From an uncultured Oscillospiraceae bacterium (lineage in GTDB: Bacteria > Bacillota > Clostridia > Oscillospirales > Oscillospiraceae): a stretch of DNA of 10,064 bases. Shown one piece after another: positions 1-6,323 of this stretch (the stretch's first letter is position 1; each line of letters opens with the position of its first letter). A program made the position numbers and the translations under genes. The stretch spans positions 1 to 10,064 of the forward strand of contig CAKTNW010000053.1 in NCBI GenBank assembly GCA_934589145.1, in the 5' to 3' direction. The notes under the pieces are model-generated. The model was not told where the DNA came from. It ran no database searches and saw only the letters and a program-made list of their open reading frames with translations.

Positions 1-729
1 GAGAACCCCGCCGATTACGAGATCGTCGCCGGTGACAGCGACACCGACTGCGCCGCCAAGGCCGTGGCCCTGTGCGCCGAGGGCAAGGCCAATTTCCTGA
101 TGAAGGGCATCCTGGGCACCGCCGATCTCATGCGCGCCGTGTTCAACAAGGAGTGCGGCCTGCGCACCAGCCATCTCACCACCCACTGCATGTTCTATGA
201 GATCCCCGCCTACGGCAAGATGGTGATCCTCACCGACGGCGGCGTCAACACCTTCCCCGATCTGGACAAGAAGGCTGAAATTCTGGAGAATGCCGCCATG
301 GTGCTGCACGCGCTGGGCTATGAGAGCATCAACGCCGCCTGCATCTGCGGTGCGGAGGTGGTAAACCCCAAGATCCAGTCCACCGTGGACGCCGACGCCC
401 TGGCCCACATGACCGAGCGCTGGAGCAAGTACAACATGAACGTTTGCGGCCCCGTGGCTCTCGATCTGGCGGTCAGCAAGGAGGCTTGCCATCACAAGCA
501 CTACACCGCCCCCGGCGCAGGCGACGCCGACATCCTGCTGGTGCCCAACTACGAGGTGGGCAACGGCATCGGCAAGGCCGCTTCCCTTTTCGGCAACGCC
601 AAGAACGCCGGTATCATCCTGGGTGCCAAGGTGCCTATCGTGCTGGTGTCCCGCGCCGACAGCGCCGAGTCCAAGCTGGCTTCCATCGCCGCCGGCAGCG
701 TGCTGGCCCAGCGGATGGAGCTGAACTGA
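1..729 (+). CDS. Phosphate acetyl/butyryltransferase family protein, 3' part
   Basis: The reading frame is open from base 1 and ends at TGA 727-729, giving 242 residues. The family is usually about 300 residues, so roughly the first 60 are outside the window. The segment NFLMKGILGT followed by LMRAV, ECGLR and a nearby SH is the conserved PTA/PTB core that binds CoA and acyl phosphate. TDGGVNTFPDLDKKAEI and the C-terminal ADILLVPNYEVGNG segment also fit the family. These cytosolic enzymes transfer an acyl group between CoA and phosphate in acetate or butyrate fermentation. Phosphate butyryltransferase is the likelier subtype for a gut clostridium, but the subtype and substrate cannot be settled from this fragment. 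No butyrate or acetate kinase gene follows; the next gene has its own promoter. A partner gene could lie upstream of the window. Confidence 0.85.
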   Translation, partial: ENPADYEIVAGDSDTDCAAKAVALCAEGKANFLMKGILGTADLMRAVFNKECGLRTSHLTTHCMFYEIPAYGKMVILTDGGVNTFPDLDKKAEILENAAMVLHALGYESINAACICGAEVVNPKIQSTVDADALAHMTERWSKYNMNVCGPVALDLAVSKEACHHKHYTAPGAGDADILLVPNYEVGNGIGKAASLFGNAKNAGIILGAKVPIVLVSRADSAESKLASIAAGSVLAQRMELN

Positions 730-773
730 GGCCCTTTGTTGTTTCGTTTGCATAAATTTTTTCATAAAAATCC

Positions 774-809
774 GTTTTCTTTGATAAATACTTGACAATC
801 AAAGAAAAC
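774..809. promoter_or_regulatory. 12-bp perfect inverted repeat enclosing the -35 box (probable operator)
   Basis: GTTTTCTTTGAT at 774-785 is exactly complementary to ATCAAAGAAAAC at 798-809, with 12 bases between. The gap contains the TTGACA -35 hexamer (792-797) of the aminotransferase promoter. The arms are AT-rich and no T-run follows, so an operator bound by a dimeric regulator is more likely than a terminator. The regulator is unknown. Confidence 0.6.
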
Positions 810-820
810 ACTCGTATAGT
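792..820 (+). promoter_or_regulatory. Sigma-A promoter of the aminotransferase gene
   Basis: TTGACA (792-797), a 17-base spacer and TATAGT (815-820) make a near-consensus vegetative promoter. It implies transcription starting near 827 and a 5' leader of about 65 bases before the ATG at 894. Confidence 0.8.
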
Positions 821-833
821 AATAGTTGGTCAT

Positions 834-854
834 GCATGCGTTTGAGCCGCATGC
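834..854 (+). promoter_or_regulatory. Leader hairpin in the aminotransferase 5' UTR
   Basis: GCATGCG (834-840) and CGCATGC (848-854) are perfect complements around a 7-base loop. They lie just after the predicted transcription start. This could be a transcript-stabilising 5' hairpin or a second operator. No T-run follows, so it is not a terminator. Confidence 0.5.
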
Positions 855-893
855 GCAATATAAATAAGGAAAAGAAGAATAGGAGCTGTTATC

Positions 894-2084
894 ATGGTCA
901 ATCAGGAATATTACACTTTGGGTACCGCCCCCTCTGTCATTCGCCAGTTGTTCGCCTATGGTCTGGAGCAGGCCAAGGTCGTGGGCCCCGAGAACGTGTA
1001 TGACTACTCTCTGGGCAATCCCAGCATCCCCGCCCCCAAGAAGGTCAACGAGTCCATCAAGAAGATCGTGGACGAGACCGATTCCATCAAGCTGCACGGC
1101 TACTCCATGGCACCCGGCTTTGAAGAGGCCCGCGCCGCTGTCGCCAAGGATCTGGCTGCCCGCTTCGGTCTGGATGTGAAGGCCAGCGAGCTGTTCTTCA
1201 CCTGCGGCGCCGCTCCCGCCCTGATCTCCATCATCAAGGCGCTGATCGTGGACGCTGACACCGAGATCATGGCCATCGCCCCCTTCTTCCCCGAGTACCG
1301 CCCCTTCGTCAACGCCAACGGCGGCAAGCTGGTGGTCGTTCCCGCTGACACCAAGGCCTTCCAGATTCATCTGGACGAGGTGGAGAAGCGCATCACCAAG
1401 CACACCCAGGCCATCATCGTCAACTCCCCCAACAACCCCTCCGGCGTCGTGTACACCGAGGAGACCCTGAAGGGCCTGGCCGCCCTGCTGGAGCGCAAGA
1501 GCGCCGAGTACGGCCATCCCATCTACATCATCGCTGACGAGCCCTATCGTGAGCTGGTGTACGGCGGCGTGAAGGTGCCCTTCATCCCCTGCCTGTACAA
1601 GAACACCATCGTGTGCTATTCCTACTCCAAGTCTCTGTCCCTGCCCGGTGAGCGTATCGGCTACGTCTACGTCCCCGGCTTCGCCGATGACAGCCACGAC
1701 GTGTATGCCGCCATCGCCGGTGCTGCCCGTATCATGGGCCACGTCTGCCCCCCGACCCTGATGCAGAAGGTCATCGAGTACTGCGCTGAGGAGCGTCCCG
1801 ACCTGGTGGCTTACGATGAGAACCGCAACCTGCTGTACAACAGCCTGACCGAGATGGGCTACGAGTGCGCCAAGCCCGACGGTGCCTTCTATCTGTTCGT
1901 CAAGGCACCCAACGGCGACGCCAACGCCTTCTCCGAGAAGGCCAAGCTGGGCCACAACCTGCTGGTGGTGCCCGCTGACGGCTTCGGCTGCCCCGGCTTC
2001 TTCCGCCTGAGCTACTGCGTGTCCAACGACATGATCCGCCGCAGCCTGCCCGCCTTCAAGGCCATGATCGAGTCCTATAAGTAA
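894..2084 (+). CDS. Class I PLP-dependent aminotransferase (aspartate aminotransferase-like)
   Basis: This 396-residue protein has the full fold-type I aminotransferase signature: NSPNNPSG near residues 177-184, the cofactor-contacting Asp215 in ADEPYR, the Schiff-base Lys246 in SYSKSLSLPGERIGY, and a C-terminal substrate-carboxylate Arg371 in FFRLSYC. Length is normal for the family. It should exchange an amino group between an amino acid and a 2-oxo acid in the cytosol. The next gene is asnA, which consumes aspartate, so an oxaloacetate/aspartate role is plausible, but substrate cannot be read from these motifs. The start is supported by AGGAG at 881-885, 8 bases before the ATG. The gene is monocistronic, with its own promoter and terminator, and its promoter carries an unusual dyad (774-809). 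Confidence 0.92.
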   Translation: MVNQEYYTLGTAPSVIRQLFAYGLEQAKVVGPENVYDYSLGNPSIPAPKKVNESIKKIVDETDSIKLHGYSMAPGFEEARAAVAKDLAARFGLDVKASELFFTCGAAPALISIIKALIVDADTEIMAIAPFFPEYRPFVNANGGKLVVVPADTKAFQIHLDEVEKRITKHTQAIIVNSPNNPSGVVYTEETLKGLAALLERKSAEYGHPIYIIADEPYRELVYGGVKVPFIPCLYKNTIVCYSYSKSLSLPGERIGYVYVPGFADDSHDVYAAIAGAARIMGHVCPPTLMQKVIEYCAEERPDLVAYDENRNLLYNSLTEMGYECAKPDGAFYLFVKAPNGDANAFSEKAKLGHNLLVVPADGFGCPGFFRLSYCVSNDMIRRSLPAFKAMIESYK

Positions 2085-2097
2085 GCTTTTTTCCCGA

Positions 2098-2131
2098 AAT
2101 CGCCGCATCCACAAGGATGCGGCGATTTTTT
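2098..2131 (+). terminator. Rho-independent terminator of the aminotransferase gene
   Basis: A perfect GC-rich stem (AATCGCCGCATCC at 2098-2110 with its complement at 2115-2127) has an ACAA loop and runs into T residues. Confidence 0.93.
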
Positions 2132-2156
2132 GTGCCAGATTTAGGGATTTTTTCTC

Positions 2157-2185
2157 TTGCCAATCTCCATACGCTTTATTATAAT
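2157..2185 (+). promoter_or_regulatory. Sigma-A promoter of asnA
   Basis: TTGCCA (2157-2162), a 17-base spacer and a consensus TATAAT (2180-2185) precede asnA. The leader would be short, roughly 28 bases. Confidence 0.8.
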
Positions 2186-2219
2186 AGAGTGCATATTTAT
2201 TTGAAAGAGGTGCCATGGC

Positions 2220-3230
2220 ATGAGTAAGGTTTTCATTCCCGCCGGTTACAAGACGCCGCTGTCCGTCTATGAGATGCAGCGCGCCATCGAGTTCATCAAG
2301 AGTAACTTCCAGGTCAATCTGGGACAGGCGCTGAATCTGCGCCGGGTCTCCGCTCCCCTGTTCGTCCGGGAGGATTCCGGCTTGAATGATAACCTGAACG
2401 GCGTGGAGCGTCCCGTCTCCTTCGATATCCCCGACGTGGGCGCCAACGGTCAGGTGGTACACTCTCTGGCCAAGTGGAAGCGTCTAGCGCTGAAGCGCTA
2501 TGAGTTCAACGTGGGCAAGGGCCTGTTCACCGATATGAACGCCATCCGCCGCGACGAGGAGGTGGACAACCTCCACTCCGTCTATGTGGATCAGTGGGAC
2601 TGGGAAAAGGTCATCTCCCGGGAGGATCGCAACGTCAACTTCCTGAAGCAGACCGTCCGGGCCATTGTGGGTGCCGTGGTGGAGACCAACGACGCGCTGC
2701 AGATCGCCTTCCCCAGCCTGCACACCAAACTGGAGCGTGAGGTCTATTTCGTCACCACCCAGGAGCTGGAGGATCGCTGGCCCGATCTGACCCCCAAGGA
2801 GCGTGAGCACGCCATCTGCCGTGAGCATCACACCGTGTTCCTGATGCAGATCGGCGACAATCTGAAGCGTTCCGGCAAGCCCCATGACGGCCGCGCCCCC
2901 GACTATGACGACTGGTCCCTGAACGGCGACATCCTGCTGTACAACCCGGTGCTGGACAGCTCCTTTGAGATCTCCTCCATGGGTATCCGCGTGGACGAGG
3001 CCGCCATGGACTATCAGTTGAACGCCCGCGGCTGCAACGACCGCCGTGAGCTGCCCTTCCACAAGATGCTGCTGAACGGTGAGCTGCCCCTGACCATCGG
3101 CGGCGGCATCGGCCAGTCCCGCCTATGCATGATCATGATCGGCACCTGCCACATCGGCGAGGTGCAGGCCAGCCTGTGGGACAAGGAGACCGAGAAAGCC
3201 TGCGCAGACGCCGGCATCATGCTGCTGTAA
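2220..3230 (+). CDS. asnA: Aspartate--ammonia ligase (AsnA-type asparagine synthetase)
   Basis: The enzyme makes asparagine from aspartate, ammonia and ATP in the cytosol, through an aspartyl-AMP intermediate, and is related to class II aminoacyl-tRNA synthetases. The 336-residue length matches the family (about 330). Recognisable blocks are the N-terminal LNLRRVSAPLFV, SGLNDNLNGVERPV near 53-66, HSLAKWKRLALKRY at 81-94, GLFTDMNAIRRDEE at 101-114, VDQWDWEKVI at 123-132, and the class II-like C-terminal GGGIGQSR at 294-301. The start is set by GAGGTG at 2207-2212, 7 bases before the ATG. A two-codon ORF (ATG GCA TGA, 2215-2223) overlaps this start. The gene has its own promoter and ends at a bidirectional terminator shared with the convergent DivIVA-like gene. 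Its position after an aminotransferase suggests, but does not prove, a shared role in aspartate metabolism. Confidence 0.96.
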   Translation: MSKVFIPAGYKTPLSVYEMQRAIEFIKSNFQVNLGQALNLRRVSAPLFVREDSGLNDNLNGVERPVSFDIPDVGANGQVVHSLAKWKRLALKRYEFNVGKGLFTDMNAIRRDEEVDNLHSVYVDQWDWEKVISREDRNVNFLKQTVRAIVGAVVETNDALQIAFPSLHTKLEREVYFVTTQELEDRWPDLTPKEREHAICREHHTVFLMQIGDNLKRSGKPHDGRAPDYDDWSLNGDILLYNPVLDSSFEISSMGIRVDEAAMDYQLNARGCNDRRELPFHKMLLNGELPLTIGGGIGQSRLCMIMIGTCHIGEVQASLWDKETEKACADAGIMLL

Positions 3231-3248
3231 AGGTTTTTCCCATCACAG

Positions 3249-3288
3249 AAAAAGAGCACTTTGCGGATGTCCGCAAAGTGCTCTTTTT
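3249..3288. terminator. Bidirectional rho-independent terminator between convergent genes
   Basis: A 19-base arm starting with five A residues (3249-3267) is perfectly complementary to 3270-3288, which ends in five T residues. The A-run and T-run at both ends let it work on either strand, serving asnA (+) and the DivIVA-like gene (-). Confidence 0.93.
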
Positions 3289-3299
3289 GATATTCTTCC

Positions 3300-3893
3300 T
3301 TATTGCAGCGTATCCTCAAGCTGCTGCAGGCCCTCCATCATCTGGTCAAAGCCGGAGTAGTCGGCGTTTTCCAGCACGTCCTCGGCCCGGCGGATATCCT
3401 GCAGGATGGTCTCGCTCATAAAGGCGTACTCTCCCCGCTGCTTCTGGCACCAGGTGCGCTGCTGGCCGATGATGGCACGGAGCTTTTCGATGGCCTCGGC
3501 CCGGAATTCCTCCGTCCGGCGGTGGGCGTTGATCTCGATGTCGGCGATGTGCTCCTTCAGGTGGGCGCACTCTTTGGCGGAGGCACGGAGGTTTTCGTTC
3601 TCGGCCTCCAGCGCTTCGCAGCGCACCGCCAGCTCGGCGGCACGGGCCTGGGCCTCGTCCAGACGCTGCTGCAGGTTCTCCTGATCCTGCTCATCCTGCT
3701 TCATCTGCTTGGCCTGGGCGTGCAGTGTGCGCAGCGCCTGCTCGATCCGCTCGTTATCCGCCTTCAGCCGGGTGTTCTCGCTCTCCAGGGCGTCCAGCTT
3801 CTCCTGGGTCTCCTTGGCGGTTTTCTCGATGTAGCTGACCACGTCCTCCCGGTCGAAGCCGCCGAACATGCAGGTTTTGAAATTCGCGCTCAT
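3300..3893 (-). CDS. DivIVA-domain coiled-coil protein
   Basis: The 197-residue protein starts MSANFKTCMFGGFDRED and continues VVSYIEKTAKE, matching the N-terminal DivIVA/GpsB-type membrane-binding module (a G-F/Y-D-x-x-(E/D)-V pattern near residues 11-18). After it comes a long, charged, heptad-rich region (about residues 22-125, rich in E, Q, K, A and L) predicted to be coiled coil, then a shorter helical tail. Such proteins sit at cell poles or septa and help organise division or peptidoglycan synthesis; which one this is cannot be said. The start at 3893 is chosen because GGAGGGG lies about 7 bases upstream and the DivIVA module begins right there. An in-frame extension to 4004 would add an unlikely hydrophobic stretch that overlaps promoter sequences. 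The gene is convergent with asnA and divergent from the tRNA-Arg gene. Confidence 0.82.
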   Translation of the reverse strand: MSANFKTCMFGGFDREDVVSYIEKTAKETQEKLDALESENTRLKADNERIEQALRTLHAQAKQMKQDEQDQENLQQRLDEAQARAAELAVRCEALEAENENLRASAKECAHLKEHIADIEINAHRRTEEFRAEAIEKLRAIIGQQRTWCQKQRGEYAFMSETILQDIRRAEDVLENADYSGFDQMMEGLQQLEDTLQ

Positions 3894-3936
3894 AGTTTTT
3901 CCCCTCCGCAGATGCAATACATTTCTCTTTCTACTA

Positions 3937-3965
3937 ACGATACCACAAATGCCGCCGCTTGACAA
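3937..3965 (-). promoter_or_regulatory. Promoter of the DivIVA-domain gene
   Basis: On the minus strand, TTGTCA (3965-3960), a 17-base spacer and TATCGT (3942-3937) lie about 44 bases before the chosen ATG. The spacing is ideal and the hexamers match moderately. Confidence 0.6.
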
Positions 3966-3998
3966 CCAGAAAAAAATCAAAAAAAGCAAAAATACCTC

Positions 3999-4027
3999 TT
4001 GCATTTTGGAAAAATGTGTGCTATTAT
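3999..4027 (+). promoter_or_regulatory. Promoter of tRNA-Arg
   Basis: TTGCAT (3999-4004), a 17-base spacer and TATTAT (4022-4027) end 23 bases before the tRNA 5' end. Spacing and position fit a short-leader tRNA transcript. Confidence 0.6.
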
Positions 4028-4050
4028 AAGCAAGTCGTCTGGAGAGACAT

Positions 4051-4127
4051 GCGCCGTTAGCTCAGCTGGATAGAGCGTCTGGCTACGGACCAGAAGGCCG
4101 GGGGTTCGAATCCCTCACGGCGTGCCA
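4051..4127 (+). tRNA. tRNA-Arg (anticodon ACG)
   Basis: The 77-base sequence folds as a standard cloverleaf: acceptor GCGCCGT with ACGGCGT, D-stem GCTC/GAGC, anticodon stem TCTGG/CCAGA around the loop CTACGGA (anticodon ACG, read as ICG after deamination, decoding CGU/CGC/CGA), T-arm with TTCGAAT, discriminator G and encoded CCA. The first acceptor pair is G1-U72 instead of the usual G-C. Bases 4083-4127, from the anticodon loop to CCA, belong to the 60-bp direct repeat repeated at 9524. The gene is therefore the integration target of the neighbouring elements, and its 3' half may have been supplied by an element. Confidence 0.97.
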
Positions 4128-4142
4128 AAAATCCTCGAAATC
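4083..4142 (+). repeat. attL-type direct repeat: tRNA-Arg 3' half and terminator arm
   Basis: These 60 bases are identical to 9524-9583. The identity starts exactly at the tRNA anticodon loop (CTACGGA), a classical crossover region for tyrosine integrases, and runs through CCA into the first arm of the tRNA terminator. Similarity continues to about 4167 with two substitutions (4143 and 4154). The repeat keeps the tRNA intact after integration. Confidence 0.92.
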
Positions 4143-4162
4143 ATAAGATTTCGAGGATTTTT
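4131..4162 (+). terminator. Terminator of tRNA-Arg
   Basis: ATCCTCGAAATC (4131-4142) pairs perfectly with 4147-4158 around an ATAA loop and continues into a T-run. It starts three bases after the tRNA CCA end. Confidence 0.88.
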
Positions 4163-4201
4163 GTTTTACATTAGTTGCTATTATTTCCCGTCACCTTTTA
4201 C

Positions 4202-4219
4202 TGACCCAAACGCTGACCC
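4202..4219 (+). repeat. TGACCC direct-repeat pair near attL (possible integrase arm sites)
   Basis: TGACCC occurs at 4202-4207 and 4214-4219, 12 bases apart. The same pair with the same spacing lies beside the second att copy (9644 and 9656), and a pair 11 bases apart lies before that copy (9391 and 9402). Sequence around this pair up to the integrase stop is almost unchanged between the two elements. Repeated short motifs flanking att cores are typical of arm-type integrase binding sites; this role is inferred. Confidence 0.45.
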
Positions 4220-4244
4220 CAACGGGAGCGGACAGCGGAAAGGT

Positions 4245-5396
4245 CTATACCGCACGGGATAGGATATTCCCCATGGTTTGCGCTGCTTTCAACTGCGCGT
4301 CGGTGGTAACGGGGGCATAGATGTCCAGTGTGAAGCCTGCTGAGTAGTGGCCCAGCATGGAGGACACCGTTTTCACGTCCACGCCGTTCTGCAGGGCCAT
4401 CGTTGCGAAGGTATGTCTGAGGTCGTGGAAGCGAATCCTTGGCAGTCCTGCTCGTTTCAGCACACGCAGGAGCATATGCAGAACACTGTCTGGAGACATG
4501 GGGCCGCCTGTTGGTGATGGAAATACCCATTCGCTGCTTCCCACCTTGTTTTTCTGTGCTTTCAGCACGTCTATCGCGTCTGCCGACAGTGGCAGGGTGC
4601 GATAGGCGTTTTTCGTTTTCAGCGGGGCCTCCTCTACCCTGCCGTTCTGTCTTGAGATAGCTCGTTGGATTTTTAGTGCGCTGCAGTCGAAGTCCACGTC
4701 TGTCCATTTCAGTCCCAGCAGTTCCCCGCGGCGCAGACCAGTGGCGAGGTCAAGGTAGTAGAGTTCGTACACACCGGTCTCCTTGGCTTCCCGAAAGAAT
4801 GTGCTCAGTTGGTCGGCGGTCAGGGTTTTCATCTCCTTGTGCTCCACCTTCGGCAGCGCACAGCCCTGCGTGGGATTCTTGTTCACCAGTTTCTGCTCCA
4901 TGGCGAGGTTGTAGGCGGAGCAGATCATCTGGTGAATGTTGCGAACGGTCTTAGGTGCCAATCCTTTCGGCTTCTTTTTGGCTTCGATGCGGTCTACCCG
5001 CCCGCCTTCCAGCAGGTGCTTGTAGAATTTTTGCAAATCCAGAGAGGTCAATTCTGCCAGCGGGATGCTGCCGATCTGCGGCTTGATGTGGTTCTTGAGG
5101 AAACCTTGCGAGGTCTTGAACGTGGATGGACGCAGTTTAATTTTGGCGTAGTTCTCCATCCAGACCTCCAGCCAACTGCCGACTGTGAAGTTTTTTACCT
5201 TGCCATAGTCAACACCGACATTTTCCTCGATGGCAGTCTTTAATTTCTCTTTCACTTCTGCCTGCGTCTTTCCCAAGACGTTCTTGATGATGGCCTTGCC
5301 GGTCTCTGGATCGTGGCCGACGGTGTAGCGACCCTCCCAGCGACCGTCCTTCCTTTTCCTGATGTTGCCCTCTCCATTCGCTCGTCGTTTTGGCAT
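4245..5396 (-). CDS. int: Tyrosine recombinase/integrase of the tRNA-Arg element
   Basis: This 383-residue phage/ICE-type tyrosine integrase should catalyse site-specific recombination at the tRNA-Arg att site. Visible parts are an N-terminal arm-binding region (residues 1-60, with RKRKDGRWEGRY), a SAM-like core-binding domain (about 65-170), and the catalytic domain with Arg222 (ATGLRRGELLGL), a probable Lys262, His324 and Arg327 (HDLRH), His350 (LGH) and nucleophile Tyr360. All catalytic residues are present. Residue 362 is Pro (IYAPVT), where the second copy in this window has His (TYAHVT). The start at 5396 is chosen because AAGGAGG lies about 10 bases upstream; a 23-residue in-frame extension to 5465 has no comparable site. 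The stop lies about 100 bases from the att core. No excisionase gene is adjacent. Confidence 0.95.
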   Translation of the reverse strand: MPKRRANGEGNIRKRKDGRWEGRYTVGHDPETGKAIIKNVLGKTQAEVKEKLKTAIEENVGVDYGKVKNFTVGSWLEVWMENYAKIKLRPSTFKTSQGFLKNHIKPQIGSIPLAELTSLDLQKFYKHLLEGGRVDRIEAKKKPKGLAPKTVRNIHQMICSAYNLAMEQKLVNKNPTQGCALPKVEHKEMKTLTADQLSTFFREAKETGVYELYYLDLATGLRRGELLGLKWTDVDFDCSALKIQRAISRQNGRVEEAPLKTKNAYRTLPLSADAIDVLKAQKNKVGSSEWVFPSPTGGPMSPDSVLHMLLRVLKRAGLPRIRFHDLRHTFATMALQNGVDVKTVSSMLGHYSAGFTLDIYAPVTTDAQLKAAQTMGNILSRAV

Positions 5397-5415
5397 TGTA
5401 TCACCCTCCTTTGTA

Positions 5416-5432
5416 ACGGTACACAATACCGT
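5416..5432. promoter_or_regulatory. Small inverted repeat upstream of the integrase gene
   Basis: ACGGTA (5416-5421) and TACCGT (5427-5432) are perfect complements around 5 bases, just upstream of the integrase ribosome binding site. It could be an operator or a leader hairpin controlling integrase. I could not place a convincing -35/-10 pair here. Confidence 0.35.
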
Positions 5433-5776
5433 AAAGAACAGATGAAAGCTATGTGTAAGCCGCACTATTATCAGAAAGTTATCAATTCTCGGTTACCGCT
5501 TATCTTTGTTTAAGGCGTACCAAGATTTGAGCTGCTATGGAGGATCTTCGCTTCAAACGCACCTACCACAGCCGTTTGGCTCCTCGAAACTCCTTGAAAT
5601 ATCCACTGTCACGGGAACTATGACGCCATCCTTAGTAAAACCTTGCTCAACAGACGCCACCTCCGACTCCAGCGAAAAACTCCGTAAACTGTCCGCACTG
5701 CGGGCAGATGTATCCGGGCAGGGCGGCGGTAACGACGCCAGCCCTTTATCCTGCTTCTTCCTTCGTCCCGAAAGGC

Positions 5777-5820
5777 CTCCGCAAAACCGCCCGAAAACGG
5801 CTCGAAATCCCTCTCTGGGG
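5777..5820 (+). repeat. Diverged direct repeat, copy 1
   Basis: This 44-base segment aligns without gaps to 6092-6135 with 7 differences. The minus strand reads ERDFEPFSGGFAE here. Confidence 0.6.
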
Positions 5821-5919
5821 CTGTGGGATGCTGCCCTCCCCTGAAAGAAGCCACACAACGGCTCACAGGGGCAAACAAGGGGGGTACTCCTGCGCAGAGG
5901 TCTTGCGGGATGATACAAC

Positions 5920-5974
5920 AAGCCGGAGGAAGCGGATGTGTGCGTTTACAGCGTGCGTCCGCTTCCTCCGGCTT
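5920..5974. repeat. Large inverted repeat (17-bp perfect stem)
   Basis: Bases 5920-5936 are perfectly complementary to 5958-5974. The inner bases can add seven more pairs, four of them G-T, leaving a 7-base loop. The last five bases are also the first five of the next hairpin. No T-run follows on either strand, so it is not a standard terminator. Confidence 0.8.
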
Positions 5975-5999
5975 CGCAGCCCCGCAGGGCTGCGAAGCC
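5970..5999. repeat. Second inverted repeat, overlapping the first (13-bp perfect stem)
   Basis: GGCTTCGCAGCCC (5970-5982) pairs with 5987-5999 around a CGCA loop. It shares 5970-5974 with the preceding hairpin, so the two complete stems compete. Confidence 0.8.
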
Positions 6000-6091
6000 T
6001 ATTCTTTGATTACAGCGTGGTCATTTTTGCGCCACCAGCTGTTTGGCCCAAACACGGAAGCAATAGGGCAACAACGGGCGAACATAGAGTT

Positions 6092-6135
6092 CTCCGCAAA
6101 TCCGCCCATAAACGGCTTGAAGTCCTTCTCTGTGG
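6092..6135 (+). repeat. Diverged direct repeat, copy 2
   Basis: This is the partner of 5777-5820, 315 bases downstream, with 37 of 44 bases identical. The minus strand reads EKDFKPFMGGFAE here. Confidence 0.6.
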
Positions 6136-6323
6136 TAGAGATACCGATGGGTACAGCTTTTGTCCTTTGCGATGGGCTACTTTCCGTTGTGATAATTGTT
6201 ATGATTTGGAAACGGATGCTACCGCTCAGAAACACAGCGCAGCGTGTTCTGGCGACCCTCTGCAACCAACCGGTAAACGCAAACCGTCACCGCAACTTTA
6301 TCAGAAAAAATATTTTTCCCCCC

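Larger units (their letters stand above)
5506..6320. other. About 0.8 kb without a convincing gene; structured and partly repeated
   Basis: Open frames exist here on both strands, but none shows a ribosome binding site, a recognisable domain or sensible composition, and they overlap one another. The stretch holds two large overlapping hairpins (5920-5999) and a diverged direct repeat (5777-5820 and 6092-6135). On the minus strand both repeat copies translate to a similar peptide (DFEPFSGGFAE and DFKPFMGGFAE), which suggests remnants of decayed genes. It could also contain an unrecognised noncoding RNA. Confidence 0.5.

Noticed and set aside
762..2462. A 566-codon open frame on the minus strand across the aminotransferase, its promoter and the start of asnA
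   Set aside because: It is antisense to two clear genes and crosses a strong terminator and two promoters. Its product is V/G/L/H/D-rich nonsense, typical of the antisense frame of GC-biased coding DNA.
2484..3062. A 192-codon minus-strand frame inside asnA
   Set aside because: It is a shadow of asnA with the same antisense composition and no ribosome binding site.
3303..3962. A 219-codon plus-strand frame over the DivIVA-domain gene
   Set aside because: The opposite strand encodes a DivIVA module with a coiled coil, a good ribosome binding site and a promoter. This frame is a leucine/valine-rich shadow.
3894..4004. N-terminal extension of the DivIVA-domain protein that looks like a hydrophobic signal peptide
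   Set aside because: The GGAGGGG before 3893 and the position of the DivIVA module set the start there. The extension would be translated from promoter DNA.
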